Origin: Bacteroidota bacterium
GTDB lineage: Bacteria; Bacteroidota; Bacteroidia; Chitinophagales; Chitinophagaceae
DNA: 46,605 bases
Direction: 5' to 3'
Assembly (NCBI GenBank): GCA_023433265.1
Contig: JAEZDR010000023.1
Span: 1-46,605, forward strand
Position 1 is the stretch's first letter. Every line of letters begins with the position of its first letter. A program made the translations under genes and the position numbers. The notes beneath the pieces are model-generated. The model was given only the letters and a program-made list of their open reading frames with translations. It was not told the DNA's origin and searched no databases. This document shows, one piece after another, positions 18,680-27,484 of the stretch.

Positions 18680-20089
18680 GTGAAACGAAGAAAGAGGCAC
18701 GCTGTACTTGAAAATCTTACGGTTGAAAACTATGCTGCAGAAGGTAAATCTATAGCCAGGGTAGAGGGAAAAGTAATATTTATTGAAGGAGCCGTGCCGG
18801 GTGATGTAGTGGATGTGCAGTTGGCGAAAGATAAAAAGGATTGGGCGGAAGGCAGAGCGGTGAGATTCAGCAAATTATCGACGAATAGGGTAGAAGCTTT
18901 TTGCAAACACTTTGGAGTTTGTGGTGGTTGCCAGTGGCAGATGTTGCCTTATGCACTACAGTTACATTATAAACAACAGCAAGTTAGTGACGTGCTATCG
19001 CGCATAGCAAAAGTGCCTTTGCCTGCAATCAATCCGATACTTGGGTGTGCGGAGCAAACGCGATACAGGAATAAGATGGAGTATACGTTTAGCAATAAAC
19101 GATTTCTAACGACCAGTGAATTACAGGACAAGGAAATCTCATCTTACTCTGATGTTGCAGGTTTTCATCCAAAAGGTTTCTTCGACAAGGTAATTGATAT
19201 TGATGTTTGCCACCTGCAAGAGCCTCCTACAAACGACATAAGGAAGTTTGTAGCTGCATTTGGCCGGAAAAACAACCTTCCTTTTTACGATATACGAGAA
19301 CACCGGGGATTGCTTCGAACTATGCAGGTTCGGACCACAACTACAGGACAACTGATGGTAAACCTGGTTTTTGGTTATAACGATAAAGCAATCATCAGGG
19401 AATTGTTGAGCGAACTTCTGAAGGAATTTCCACAAATAACTACGCTTCTATACACCATCAATAACAAAAAGAATGATTCGTTATATGACCTGGAACCCAG
19501 CGTCTTTACTGGTCCGGGCTATATAATTGAAAAACTGGAAAACTTTTCTTTCAAAATAAGTCCTAAGTCTTTCTTCCAGACCAATACACGGCAGGCTGAA
19601 GTGCTTTATAAGGTTACGAGAGAATTTGCAGAACTCACAGGGAGCGAGGTAGTCTACGACCTTTATTGCGGTACTGGTAGTATTGGGATTTTCTGTAGCC
19701 AACAGGCAGCCCGGATTATTGGGGTTGAAACTGTTGCGGAAGCTGTGGCGGACGCCAGGGAAAATGCTGAGCTAAACGGGCTTGCACATGCTCAATTCTT
19801 TACAGGTGATGTAGTTGACGTTTGCAACGATACGTTTTTTGGTGACCATGGCAGCCCTGACGTTGTCATTATTGATCCCCCGAGGGCAGGGTTGCACGAA
19901 AAGCTGGTAAACAAACTGCTGGAAATTAGGTCACCTCTGATGGTATATGTAAGTTGCAACCCTGCTACGCAGGCAAGGGATATACAGTTGCTTGGCGCGC
20001 AATATGAGGTTACGAGGATACAGCCGGTTGATATGTTCCCTCATACTTTGCACATAGAAAACGTGGTGCAATTGAAACTAAAAAAATGA
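18680..20089 (+). CDS. rlmD: 23S rRNA (uracil-C5)-methyltransferase, RlmD/RumA type
   Basis: The protein has an N-terminal TRAM domain ('LTVENYAAEGKSIARVEGKVIFIEGAVPGD'), an iron-sulphur motif 'CKHFGVCGGC' completed by a cysteine in 'LGCAEQTRYRNK', and a SAM-dependent methyltransferase domain ('VYDLYCGTGSIGIF'). Catalytic motifs are 'DPPRAGLHEKL' and 'VYVSCNP', whose cysteine is the nucleophile. It methylates a uracil C5 in 23S rRNA; the exact position (U1939 or U747 type) cannot be told from sequence. Translation starts at GTG 18680, placed right after the -7 box. Length 469 residues, normal for the family. Confidence 0.9.
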   Translation: MKRRKRHAVLENLTVENYAAEGKSIARVEGKVIFIEGAVPGDVVDVQLAKDKKDWAEGRAVRFSKLSTNRVEAFCKHFGVCGGCQWQMLPYALQLHYKQQQVSDVLSRIAKVPLPAINPILGCAEQTRYRNKMEYTFSNKRFLTTSELQDKEISSYSDVAGFHPKGFFDKVIDIDVCHLQEPPTNDIRKFVAAFGRKNNLPFYDIREHRGLLRTMQVRTTTTGQLMVNLVFGYNDKAIIRELLSELLKEFPQITTLLYTINNKKNDSLYDLEPSVFTGPGYIIEKLENFSFKISPKSFFQTNTRQAEVLYKVTREFAELTGSEVVYDLYCGTGSIGIFCSQQAARIIGVETVAEAVADARENAELNGLAHAQFFTGDVVDVCNDTFFGDHGSPDVVIIDPPRAGLHEKLVNKLLEIRSPLMVYVSCNPATQARDIQLLGAQYEVTRIQPVDMFPHTLHIENVVQLKLKK

Positions 20090-20101
20090 TGAAGGCTCTT
20101 T

Positions 20102-20881
20102 ATGACTGAATTCAGACCTACAAGATTTGAGATACTGCCGCCGGTAATTAAGAACCTGCTCATTATTAGCGGCCTTGCCTTTCTTGCACAAAACACGATT
20201 GGTAATTCCGCTAGTTTTAATATGGATAATCTCTTTGCCCTTCATAACTGGCAAAGCCCTCTGTTTAAACCCTGGCAGATTATTACCCATCTATTCATGC
20301 ACGGCGATTTTATGCACCTATTGGGAAACATGTTTGCATTATGGATGTTTGGCTCAATACTGGAAAACCTATGGGGTCCCAAGCGTTTCCTGCTTTTCTA
20401 TTTTGTATGTGGATTAGGGGCGGCATTATTACATATGGTATTTCTGAGCTGGGAAATAAATGGAATCCAAAGCGATCTACAACAACTGGAAGTAGCTTTT
20501 ACACCTGAGAAGTTTGCTGCTTTCCTGGATAAACATTCTCTAAATTCAGACGCTGGGATGGTTGATAAACAGCAAGCACTTTATGCTATCCGGCAGTATA
20601 TCAGCACGAAATTAGACGTTTCGACCGTTGGTGCTAGCGGCGCTGTCTTTGGTGTACTTGCTGCTTTTGTTTACCTGTTTCCCAACACTTACATTTACTT
20701 GTATTTCTTTGTGCCGGTAAAAGCAAAATGGCTTGGACTTGCGTATTTTGCTTATGAATTGCTGTTTGCCATTAGAAATTCTGCGGGTGACAATGTGGCC
20801 CGTTGGGCCCATATAGGAGGCGCGATTGTTGGATTAATTCTTGTTATTCTCTGGAAAAGGGACAGGCATAAGTTTTATTAA
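20102..20881 (+). CDS. Rhomboid intramembrane serine protease, catalytically intact
   Basis: This 259-residue membrane protein has about six hydrophobic segments. It carries the rhomboid motifs 'HLFMHGDFMHLLGNM' in the second segment, the serine motif GASG (Ser179) and the histidine in 'RWAHIGGA' (His237). The serine/histidine dyad cleaves membrane helices. A long hydrophilic insertion (about residues 118-165) sits between the third and fourth segments. It starts 12 bases after rlmD, and the altered rhomboid follows 23 bases downstream, so the two may work together. Confidence 0.9.
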   Translation: MTEFRPTRFEILPPVIKNLLIISGLAFLAQNTIGNSASFNMDNLFALHNWQSPLFKPWQIITHLFMHGDFMHLLGNMFALWMFGSILENLWGPKRFLLFYFVCGLGAALLHMVFLSWEINGIQSDLQQLEVAFTPEKFAAFLDKHSLNSDAGMVDKQQALYAIRQYISTKLDVSTVGASGAVFGVLAAFVYLFPNTYIYLYFFVPVKAKWLGLAYFAYELLFAIRNSAGDNVARWAHIGGAIVGLILVILWKRDRHKFY

Positions 20882-20904
20882 AAAGAGGAAAGGGGTTAAG
20901 GGTT

Positions 20905-21831
20905 ATGAGCTACTCATCAGAAAATAAAAGAACGGGCATTTTGCTTGGAGAAAACAGCAATGCACTTACCTGGCTGATAATTCTGAACACTGTATTTTTT
21001 GCCTTCATCGCTATGATGAAGCTGGTTTATTTCTTTGCCGACTTCACTGAACCGCAGTACCTGCAACAGGTAGTGAATACTTTTGCGCTTCCCTCATCGT
21101 TCGGCGAATTTTTGTCTCAGCCCTGGAGCCTTTTCACTTTCATGGTTTCAGAGTACTCTGTATGGAGTTTGATTGTAAGTCTTCTCTGGTTATGGGCATT
21201 TGGTATTATCCTGCAAAGCCAGAGTGGTAATAAGGCGCTGATACCCGTTTATTTGTACGGAGGATTAGTGGGAGGCATCGTATTTTTAATTGCTCACAAT
21301 GTGATACCAGGGATAGTTAATAACACGGGTAATGCTGCCTACCTGCTAGGGGCAGGTTCTTCGGTAATGGCTGTGGCTATTGCCACTACCACCATTGCAC
21401 CGCAATACCGCCTGTTTCCTATGTTGCACGGTGGTATTCCCTTATGGATCATTACACTTGTGTACGTTGCGATCAACTTAGGTATTTCCGGTAACAGTGG
21501 GGCTACTCTTATAGCAAGCTTAGCAGCGGCTGCTGTTGGATATCTTTTTATGAAACAATGGAGTCGTGGAAATGATTACGGAGCCTGGCTTTATAGAATG
21601 GTAGATAAAATCGACGGTCTTTTTAATCCGGACAAAAAGCTGGCTGCAAAACGAAACGAGGAAGTTCATTTCTACCGTGCAACTACAAAGCCATTTGAAA
21701 AGAAGACTACGAATGTGCAACAAAAGCTTGATGACATCCTTGATAAGATTCATCAAAAGGGTTACCAACGACTATCCGAAGAAGAGAAGGAATTCCTGAA
21801 GAAAGTAAGCCAGGAAGAAAACATGCAATAA
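20905..21831 (+). CDS. Rhomboid-like membrane protein lacking the catalytic residues, with C-terminal DUF6576-like tail
   Basis: The 308-residue protein has a rhomboid-like set of six hydrophobic segments. Where active members have GASG it reads GAGSS (Gly151 in place of the serine). The last segment reads 'LIASLAAAAVGYLF', with Ser where the catalytic histidine is expected. The N-terminal loop lacks the 'HxxxHLxxN' motif ('FMVSEYSVWSLIVSLLWLW'). The tail, about 80 residues, is charged and ends with a helical 'VQQKLDDILDKIHQKGY' stretch like the domain found at the C-terminus of Bacteroidota rhomboids. It is probably a non-proteolytic partner of the active rhomboid just upstream. The alignment of the sites is mine by eye. 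Confidence 0.75.
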   Translation: MSYSSENKRTGILLGENSNALTWLIILNTVFFAFIAMMKLVYFFADFTEPQYLQQVVNTFALPSSFGEFLSQPWSLFTFMVSEYSVWSLIVSLLWLWAFGIILQSQSGNKALIPVYLYGGLVGGIVFLIAHNVIPGIVNNTGNAAYLLGAGSSVMAVAIATTTIAPQYRLFPMLHGGIPLWIITLVYVAINLGISGNSGATLIASLAAAAVGYLFMKQWSRGNDYGAWLYRMVDKIDGLFNPDKKLAAKRNEEVHFYRATTKPFEKKTTNVQQKLDDILDKIHQKGYQRLSEEEKEFLKKVSQEENMQ

Positions 21832-21855
21832 GAACGATAAAAGGTAAATCTCAGG

Positions 21856-21921
21856 TCCAATGCATATTTACAGCGGGTCTGCAGCGTATCTACAGCGTAT
21901 GTGTAGCGTATCTACAGCGTT
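21856..21921 (+). repeat. 11-bp tandem array, about six units (array A)
   Basis: Six 11-base units follow each other without indels, with consensus TCTACAGCGTA (units include TCTGCAGCGTA, TGTGTAGCGTA and TCTACAGCGTT). The first unit is degenerate. The array begins 24 bases after the rhomboid-like stop codon. Nothing else is visible in the gap up to 22042. Confidence 0.85.
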
Positions 21922-22041
21922 GCAACCATCAATCAACTTCGAGGCTACCCTATAGCAACCCTAACCTTTGCCTCATGGAAGGATACAGAAGACACGCTAA
22001 AAAATCCCATCATTATTAAAATAATATTTGAGTTTTGATGA

Positions 22042-23136
22042 ATGTTTAGCTTATCGAGAGCTATTGTCGTCATCGCAGTAATAACTGCTGTTTTATACGC
22101 AGTTTCCTGTAGCTCTTTTTTATGGCCACCATCAGTGTTTCCCTATGGATTTGTACTTGCTCTTGGGTTTCCATTTTTATTTGTCTTACACCTGATAGCT
22201 ACGATTGCCGTTTTTTTTACAGCCCGGAAACGCCTTGGAATCTTATTGCTAGTGCTAACATTCGTCGGGTTTCACAATATCAAGTCAACTATTGCCTTCA
22301 ATCCCGATACTGAATTTTCAGAGACGAAAGCCCCGACGCACTTGCGGGTATTAAACTGGAACGTGGGCTATTGGCATACCCTCAATCCCAACCATTCGTT
22401 GAAAGCAATAGAGCGACAAAAGATGGTGGAACTGGTTGCTGCTTACAAACCCGATATACTTTGCTTACAGGAGCACGCGCAATCAAAAAAAGCGGGCAGG
22501 ATTAATATAGTGGAAGCCCTCAAATCGTTGGGTTATGCTTATGTTTTTTATGCGAAAGAAGAGGACAGGCATAAGAGCTACGATGGCACGGTAATTTTCT
22601 CGAAGCTCCCCTTTGTACGGACGGCGTCGGTTGAAACAGGTTTGGGTTTTCGAAAGGAGCCACTTCTTTGGGTAGATGTATTGCTGCAGGGGAAGCCGGT
22701 TCGGGTAGCTACAGTGCATTTTCTTTCCTTTGCCCTTTTTAGCGGCAAAACAATGGAAGGGTCTCAAGCTGCACTTTTTAAAAATGCATACAAGGGAAAA
22801 GGCGCTATTGTTCGTAAGCTTGCTACAATTGGCCAGTTGCACGAACAACAAGCAGATACCATTAGACATTACCTGGACCAATCGCCTTTCCCGGTTATTT
22901 TGTGCGGAGATTTCAACCAAACACCCACCTTCTACACATTACAGCAACTGAAAGGCAATTATACGGACGCCTTTCTTTCAAAAAGCTGGGGTATTGGAAA
23001 AACGTTTAAATCACCCTCGCCTTTTTTACGCATTGATTACTGTTTTGTTGATAAAAAGTTACGGATTGTGCAAAACAAAGTCCACAAGCTTCCTGTGTCC
23101 GACCATTTGCCCGTTATCACGGACATAAGTTGGTAA
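22042..23136 (+). CDS. Membrane-anchored endonuclease/exonuclease/phosphatase family protein, copy 1
   Basis: The first 90 residues hold about three hydrophobic segments. The rest is an EEP-fold domain with motifs 'LRVLNWNVGYW', 'DILCLQEHAQ', 'ILCGDFNQTP' and 'VSDHLPVITD'; the acidic and His residues bind the metal and cleave a phosphodiester. The substrate (nucleic acid, lipid or sugar phosphate) is not deducible. It is 364 residues long. A paralogue with the same layout follows after 22 bases, so the pair came from a duplication and is likely co-transcribed. Confidence 0.85.
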   Translation: MFSLSRAIVVIAVITAVLYAVSCSSFLWPPSVFPYGFVLALGFPFLFVLHLIATIAVFFTARKRLGILLLVLTFVGFHNIKSTIAFNPDTEFSETKAPTHLRVLNWNVGYWHTLNPNHSLKAIERQKMVELVAAYKPDILCLQEHAQSKKAGRINIVEALKSLGYAYVFYAKEEDRHKSYDGTVIFSKLPFVRTASVETGLGFRKEPLLWVDVLLQGKPVRVATVHFLSFALFSGKTMEGSQAALFKNAYKGKGAIVRKLATIGQLHEQQADTIRHYLDQSPFPVILCGDFNQTPTFYTLQQLKGNYTDAFLSKSWGIGKTFKSPSPFLRIDYCFVDKKLRIVQNKVHKLPVSDHLPVITDISW

Positions 23137-23158
23137 AACACTTATTTTTATTGCAGTA

Positions 23159-24313
23159 ATGAAGGTTTTAATCAGGAAGTTGACAAGACGCATATGTTTA
23201 GCTGCTACTTTGCTTGTTGCCATTTCGTTCCTGTTATCCTGTCTTGTTGAATTCGTTTCTCCTGCCAGTTGGTGGATCGTTTCGTTTTTTGGGCTGGCAG
23301 TGCCTTATCTTGTTGCAATATTGCTGCTCCTCGTCCTGTTTTGGCTAATTGCAAAGCCAGCATTTGCACTCATACCTGTAGCAGCACTTGCGATAGGGTA
23401 TAGGCAGATCAATGCTTTTTTTGCGTTCAACATATCGTCTCAGCCTGTAGCACAGAAGTCGGCCGAGAAAATTAGAATATTGAGTTGGAATGTCAGGAAT
23501 TTCGTTGCGATTACCGATAATAAGGAGCGGATAAAGCACAATAAACAAGAAATAGTAGCTTCCATACTAAGTACAAACGCAGACGTACTTTGCCTCCAGG
23601 AATTTAACCATTCGAGTACGAAAGGCGCGCAGGATGATAATATCTCCCTCTTTACAGCCAAGTACCCCCACTATCATTTTTCGAGGGACCTGGTAAAGAA
23701 GAATGGATTTTATGAGTATGGGAGCATCATTTTTTCCAGGTATCCGATTGTAAACAGGGGACGAATACGCTACCGCGGACGAACGGCAGAAAGCTTAGTT
23801 TTTATAGATATAGCTAAGGGCAAGGATACCATCCGTATACACACTACCCACTTGCAATCGTTCCGGTTTAATGAAGCAGATTACCAGGACATTGAAAAAA
23901 TTCAACAACAGGATGATGAAACCCTCCGAGCCTCGCTCAATATCTTTCAGAAAATGAAAAGGGCATTTGTACAGAGGGGCAACCAGGCCGCGACTGTGCG
24001 GAAACAGTTGGATAAATCGCCCTATCCGTCAATTATTACGGGGGACTTCAATGATGTGCCCAATTCTTTTACCTGGTTTCATATTAAAGGCAACTATAGT
24101 GATGCCTTCCTTAAAAAAGGTTTTGGGGTAGGACGCACGTATATTTCACTGGCACCGACTCTCCGTATTGACTATATTTTATCGTCACCGAGATGGGAAG
24201 TTGACCATTTCGACATGATTGACGAGGCCCTAAGCGACCACCTGATGTTAGTAGCAGACCTGAAATTACTGCCACAACGCCCTGAAGACGTACCCCTCAT
24301 GTTTACATTTTAG
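23159..24313 (+). CDS. Membrane-anchored endonuclease/exonuclease/phosphatase family protein, copy 2
   Basis: Same layout as the gene before it: about three N-terminal hydrophobic segments within the first 95 residues, then an EEP domain with 'IRILSWNVRNF', 'DVLCLQEFN', 'IITGDFNDVP' and 'LSDHLMLVAD'. All catalytic motifs are present. It has 384 residues. The two copies have diverged well beyond recent duplication. The catalytic domain is expected outside the cytoplasm if the third segment anchors it, but topology is not certain. Confidence 0.85.
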   Translation: MKVLIRKLTRRICLAATLLVAISFLLSCLVEFVSPASWWIVSFFGLAVPYLVAILLLLVLFWLIAKPAFALIPVAALAIGYRQINAFFAFNISSQPVAQKSAEKIRILSWNVRNFVAITDNKERIKHNKQEIVASILSTNADVLCLQEFNHSSTKGAQDDNISLFTAKYPHYHFSRDLVKKNGFYEYGSIIFSRYPIVNRGRIRYRGRTAESLVFIDIAKGKDTIRIHTTHLQSFRFNEADYQDIEKIQQQDDETLRASLNIFQKMKRAFVQRGNQAATVRKQLDKSPYPSIITGDFNDVPNSFTWFHIKGNYSDAFLKKGFGVGRTYISLAPTLRIDYILSSPRWEVDHFDMIDEALSDHLMLVADLKLLPQRPEDVPLMFTF

Positions 24314-24430
24314 GACTAAAAATGATGGTGGTTGCACCCAACTGTTTTATAGAGAGAAAGATCAGAACTAATGAACCTGTAAACCTTTTTCGAAGGCGAC
24401 ACCTTATCCGTTTGCTGGCGCTGATTATTT

Positions 24431-24584
24431 TGCCAGCACTTAGATAGCATTTAGGGAGGCTTTAGGTATCACTTTTGTATGCTTTCATAATGCTTTTATG
24501 CAGCATTTAGTATAAGTTCATGGTGCTTTCATGGTGCTTTAGGATGGCTTTAGCAAGGCTTTTATAAGCCTTTTGTGTCAACTT
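24431..24584 (+). repeat. 11-bp tandem array, 14 units (array B)
   Basis: Fourteen consecutive 11-base units can be drawn without one insertion or deletion. Each has six variable bases followed by GCTTT or a close variant (GCATT, CACTT, AAGTT). Two neighbouring units are identical (CATGGTGCTTT). The array lies 117 bases after the stop at 24313 and ends 271 bases before the gyrA start. Together with the hairpin and -7 box further on, it is all I see in the 542-base gap 24314-24855. Confidence 0.9.
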
Positions 24585-24775
24585 AAGGGACTACAAGCCG
24601 AAGGCAGAAATTTCCTGGGCGTTGCCGATCCTGAATTTGGAGAGTTGAATGAACACTACTTCTGACCTATTTCCTTGTAATTCATAGAGCTCAGCCATTA
24701 TCAGGGATCTATTTATTCACCCTTATCTTAACAAATTTTGCTGCGGAAAATCAGGTTTTTGAGAGGTAAAAAGGT

Positions 24776-24783
24776 TAGATTTG
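24776..24783 (+). promoter_or_regulatory. Candidate -7 box of gyrA
   Basis: TAGATTTG matches TAnnTTTG. A TTTG lies at 24758-24761, a shorter spacing than usual, so the -33 element is uncertain. The implied leader is about 65 bases. Confidence 0.5.
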
Positions 24784-24813
24784 CCCACAACAAAAAACGG
24801 TGAAACCGCGCAA

Positions 24814-24840
24814 GGTAGCAACCCTGTTTTAGGGTGTACC
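24814..24840 (+). other. Hairpin in the gyrA leader
   Basis: GGTA...ACCCT pairs with AGGGT.TACC around the loop GTTTT: two stacked helices (ACCCT 24821-24825 with AGGGT 24831-24835, GGTA 24814-24817 with TACC 24837-24840). It ends 15 bases before the ATG, so it could affect ribosome access. No T-run follows, so it is not a classic terminator. Confidence 0.5.
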
Positions 24841-24855
24841 CATCTCAAAATATTT

Positions 24856-27459
24856 ATGGAAGAAAACCTGATACCCCAACAAACCAGCGACAACGACAGA
24901 ATAATCCAGGTTAACATTGAAGAACAAATGAAGACGTCCTACATTGACTATTCCATGTCGGTAATAGTTGGACGTGCTTTGCCTGATGTTCGGGATGGGT
25001 TTAAGCCCGTGCACAGGCGTGTTTTATACGCAATGAACGAGCTGGGAAACAATAGCAACAAAGCTTATAAAAAAAGTGCCCGTATTGTGGGAGAGGTGAT
25101 GGGTAAATACCATCCCCACGGTGATGCATCCATTTACGATACTTTGGTTCGTATGGCCCAGGATTGGACCATGCGGTACACCATGGTAGACGGGCAGGGT
25201 AACTTTGGCAACCAGGACGGAGATCCACCTGCGGCCATGCGTTACACTGAGGTACGGCTGGAGCGTATAGCGGAAGCTATGCTGAGCGACATAGAAAAAG
25301 AAACGATAGACTTTCAGCTAAACTTTGACGATAGCCTTAAAGAACCTACTGTACTACCTACACGCATTCCTCAATTGCTGGTTAATGGCAGCAGCGGTAT
25401 TGCGGTAGGGATGGCGACGAATATGCTGCCTCACAACCTTTCAGAAGTTGTGGACGGTTGCATAGCTTACATTGATAATAAGGAGATTACGATTGAGGAG
25501 CTGATGAAGCACGTTAAAGCCCCGGATTTTCCTACAGGTGGTATCATCTTCGGAATGGAAGGAGTGAAACAGGCTTTACTTACCGGTCGTGGCAGGGTAG
25601 TGGTACGAGGTAAATGCCATGTAGACACCAAGCCAAGCGGGAGAGAACAGATTGTAATTACAGAAGTTCCTTACCAGGTTAACCGGGATTCACTAACCGA
25701 CAGGATCGGCCAGCTTGTAAATGAAAAGGTAGTTGAGGGCATTGCTCACGTAAACAACGAATCGAACAAAAGAGAGGGAACTCGTATTGTAGTAGATTTG
25801 AAAAGAGACGCTGTAGCTAATGTAATTATCAATCAGTTATACAAATACACTGAGCTACAGACGAGCTATGGAATCAACAACGTAGCACTTAGCAAGGGGC
25901 GACCGAGGATTCTTAATCTTAAGGATCTGATTTCTGAATTTGTTGAATTCCGAATGGATGTTGTAATCCGGAGGACACAGTATGAGCTTAGAAAAGCGAG
26001 AGAACGGGCCCACATCCTACAGGGTTACCTGATTGCACTTGACCACCTGGACGAAGTAATACGTTTAATTAGAAGTTCTGCTACTCCTGAAGCGGCAAAA
26101 GACAATCTAATTAATGCAGGTTGGGGACTGGATGAGATTCAAGCCAAAGCGATTCTTGAGCTTCGTTTGCAAAGACTGACCGGGATGGAGCGCGACAAAA
26201 TACGCGAAGAGTTTGACGAGTTGATGAAAACCATATCCCAACTTGAAGCTTTACTGGGCAGCGAAGCACTAAGGTACGACCTGATAAAGACAGAGCTGAA
26301 TGAAGTGAAAGAGAAGTTTGGCGATGCAAGAAAGTCGGAGATTCAATACTTAGCCGATGAAATGAGAATTGAAGACCTAATTGAAAAAGAAGATGTTGTA
26401 ATTACCATTTCACATTTAGGTTACATGAAACGCACTTCCGCTACTGAATACCGGCAGCAAAGGAGAGGTGGCAGAGGCGCTGTAGGAAGCAAGACAAGGA
26501 TGGAAGACTATGTTGAGCACCTGTTTGTGGCTTCTACCCACGATACAATGATGTTCTTTACTGAGAAAGGGCGATGCTATTGGTTAAAGGTTTACGAAAT
26601 TCCTGAAGGCGATAAACAAAGCAAAGGAAGAGCTATCCAAAACCTGATGCAACTACCTGCCGATGATAAGATTCGAGCGATTATCGACGTAAAGAATTTG
26701 GCAGATAAAGAGTTCATAACCAGTAACTACATCGTGTTATGTACAAAAAAAGGTGTAATCAAGAAGACTTTGCTTGAAGACTTTAGCCGTCCGAGGGTTA
26801 CAGGTGTAAATGCAATTACTATCCTGGAAGGCGATGAGTTGCTTGAAGCAAAAATGACTGACGGCAGTTCGGAAATAGTGATGGCTGTCAAATCGGGGCG
26901 GGCTATCAGGTTTCCAGAAGAGAAGGTTCGACCAACTGGCCGAGGTGCGATAGGAGTAGGCGGAATTGAGATGGGATCTGACGATGAAGTGATAGGAATG
27001 ATTTGCGTACATAAGGATGATCCTGAACGTACTATACTAGTTGTTAGTGAAAAAGGTTTCGGTAAGCGTACTGCGATTGACGAATACCGCATTACAAATA
27101 GAGGTGGGAAAGGAGTGAAGACCATCAACGTTACCGAAAAAACCGGAAAGTTGGTTGGTGTTCTTGATGTAAAATCCTCTGAAGATCTTATAATAACTTG
27201 TAAATCAGGCATTACGCTGAGAACTTCGGTAGCTGATATTAAGGAAGCTGGAAGGGCAACACAAGGAGTTAAGCTAATTCGCCTTGATGAATCGGACGAA
27301 ATAGCTGCAATAAGTAAAATTGAAGAAAAGGATATAGAACTAAAAGAGAATGAGGATGATGCGACTCCAGAAGAAGGCATAATAGCTGGAGAACCATCTG
27401 CCGAAGATCAAGGTGGAGAAGAAACAACAAATGAATCTGAAGCTAAAGATCCCCTTTAA
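24856..27459 (+). CDS. gyrA: DNA gyrase subunit A
   Basis: This is the DNA-cleaving subunit of gyrase, which adds negative supercoils. ATG 24856 gives MEENLIPQQ; an in-frame TTG at 24781 overlaps the -7 box and is rejected. The breakage-reunion part has 'SVIVGRALPDVRDGFKPVHRR', the quinolone-determining loop HPHGDASIYDT and the catalytic tyrosine in 'AAMRYTEVRL' (Tyr130). The C-terminal part has the GyrA box QRRGGRG and repeated beta-pinwheel motifs, which separate it from ParC. It ends with an acidic tail of about 40 residues. The loop has Ala91 where E. coli has Ser83. Length 867 residues. Confidence 0.96.
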   Translation: MEENLIPQQTSDNDRIIQVNIEEQMKTSYIDYSMSVIVGRALPDVRDGFKPVHRRVLYAMNELGNNSNKAYKKSARIVGEVMGKYHPHGDASIYDTLVRMAQDWTMRYTMVDGQGNFGNQDGDPPAAMRYTEVRLERIAEAMLSDIEKETIDFQLNFDDSLKEPTVLPTRIPQLLVNGSSGIAVGMATNMLPHNLSEVVDGCIAYIDNKEITIEELMKHVKAPDFPTGGIIFGMEGVKQALLTGRGRVVVRGKCHVDTKPSGREQIVITEVPYQVNRDSLTDRIGQLVNEKVVEGIAHVNNESNKREGTRIVVDLKRDAVANVIINQLYKYTELQTSYGINNVALSKGRPRILNLKDLISEFVEFRMDVVIRRTQYELRKARERAHILQGYLIALDHLDEVIRLIRSSATPEAAKDNLINAGWGLDEIQAKAILELRLQRLTGMERDKIREEFDELMKTISQLEALLGSEALRYDLIKTELNEVKEKFGDARKSEIQYLADEMRIEDLIEKEDVVITISHLGYMKRTSATEYRQQRRGGRGAVGSKTRMEDYVEHLFVASTHDTMMFFTEKGRCYWLKVYEIPEGDKQSKGRAIQNLMQLPADDKIRAIIDVKNLADKEFITSNYIVLCTKKGVIKKTLLEDFSRPRVTGVNAITILEGDELLEAKMTDGSSEIVMAVKSGRAIRFPEEKVRPTGRGAIGVGGIEMGSDDEVIGMICVHKDDPERTILVVSEKGFGKRTAIDEYRITNRGGKGVKTINVTEKTGKLVGVLDVKSSEDLIITCKSGITLRTSVADIKEAGRATQGVKLIRLDESDEIAAISKIEEKDIELKENEDDATPEEGIIAGEPSAEDQGGEETTNESEAKDPL

Positions 27460-27484
27460 CGAATAAACGAAAATCAAAAGACAA

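Noticed and set aside
21856..24584. CRISPR array
   Set aside because: Units are 11 bases with no separate spacers, repeats are degenerate, and no cas genes are present.
24314..24855. tRNA or riboswitch in the long gap before gyrA
   Set aside because: No cloverleaf, no CCA-type acceptor end, and no known riboswitch core; only the repeat array, a -7 box and one hairpin.
26727..27380. Minus-strand frame of 217 codons, rich in serine and isoleucine
   Set aside because: It is antisense to the gyrA C-terminal region; the composition is the mirror of acidic and glycine codons.
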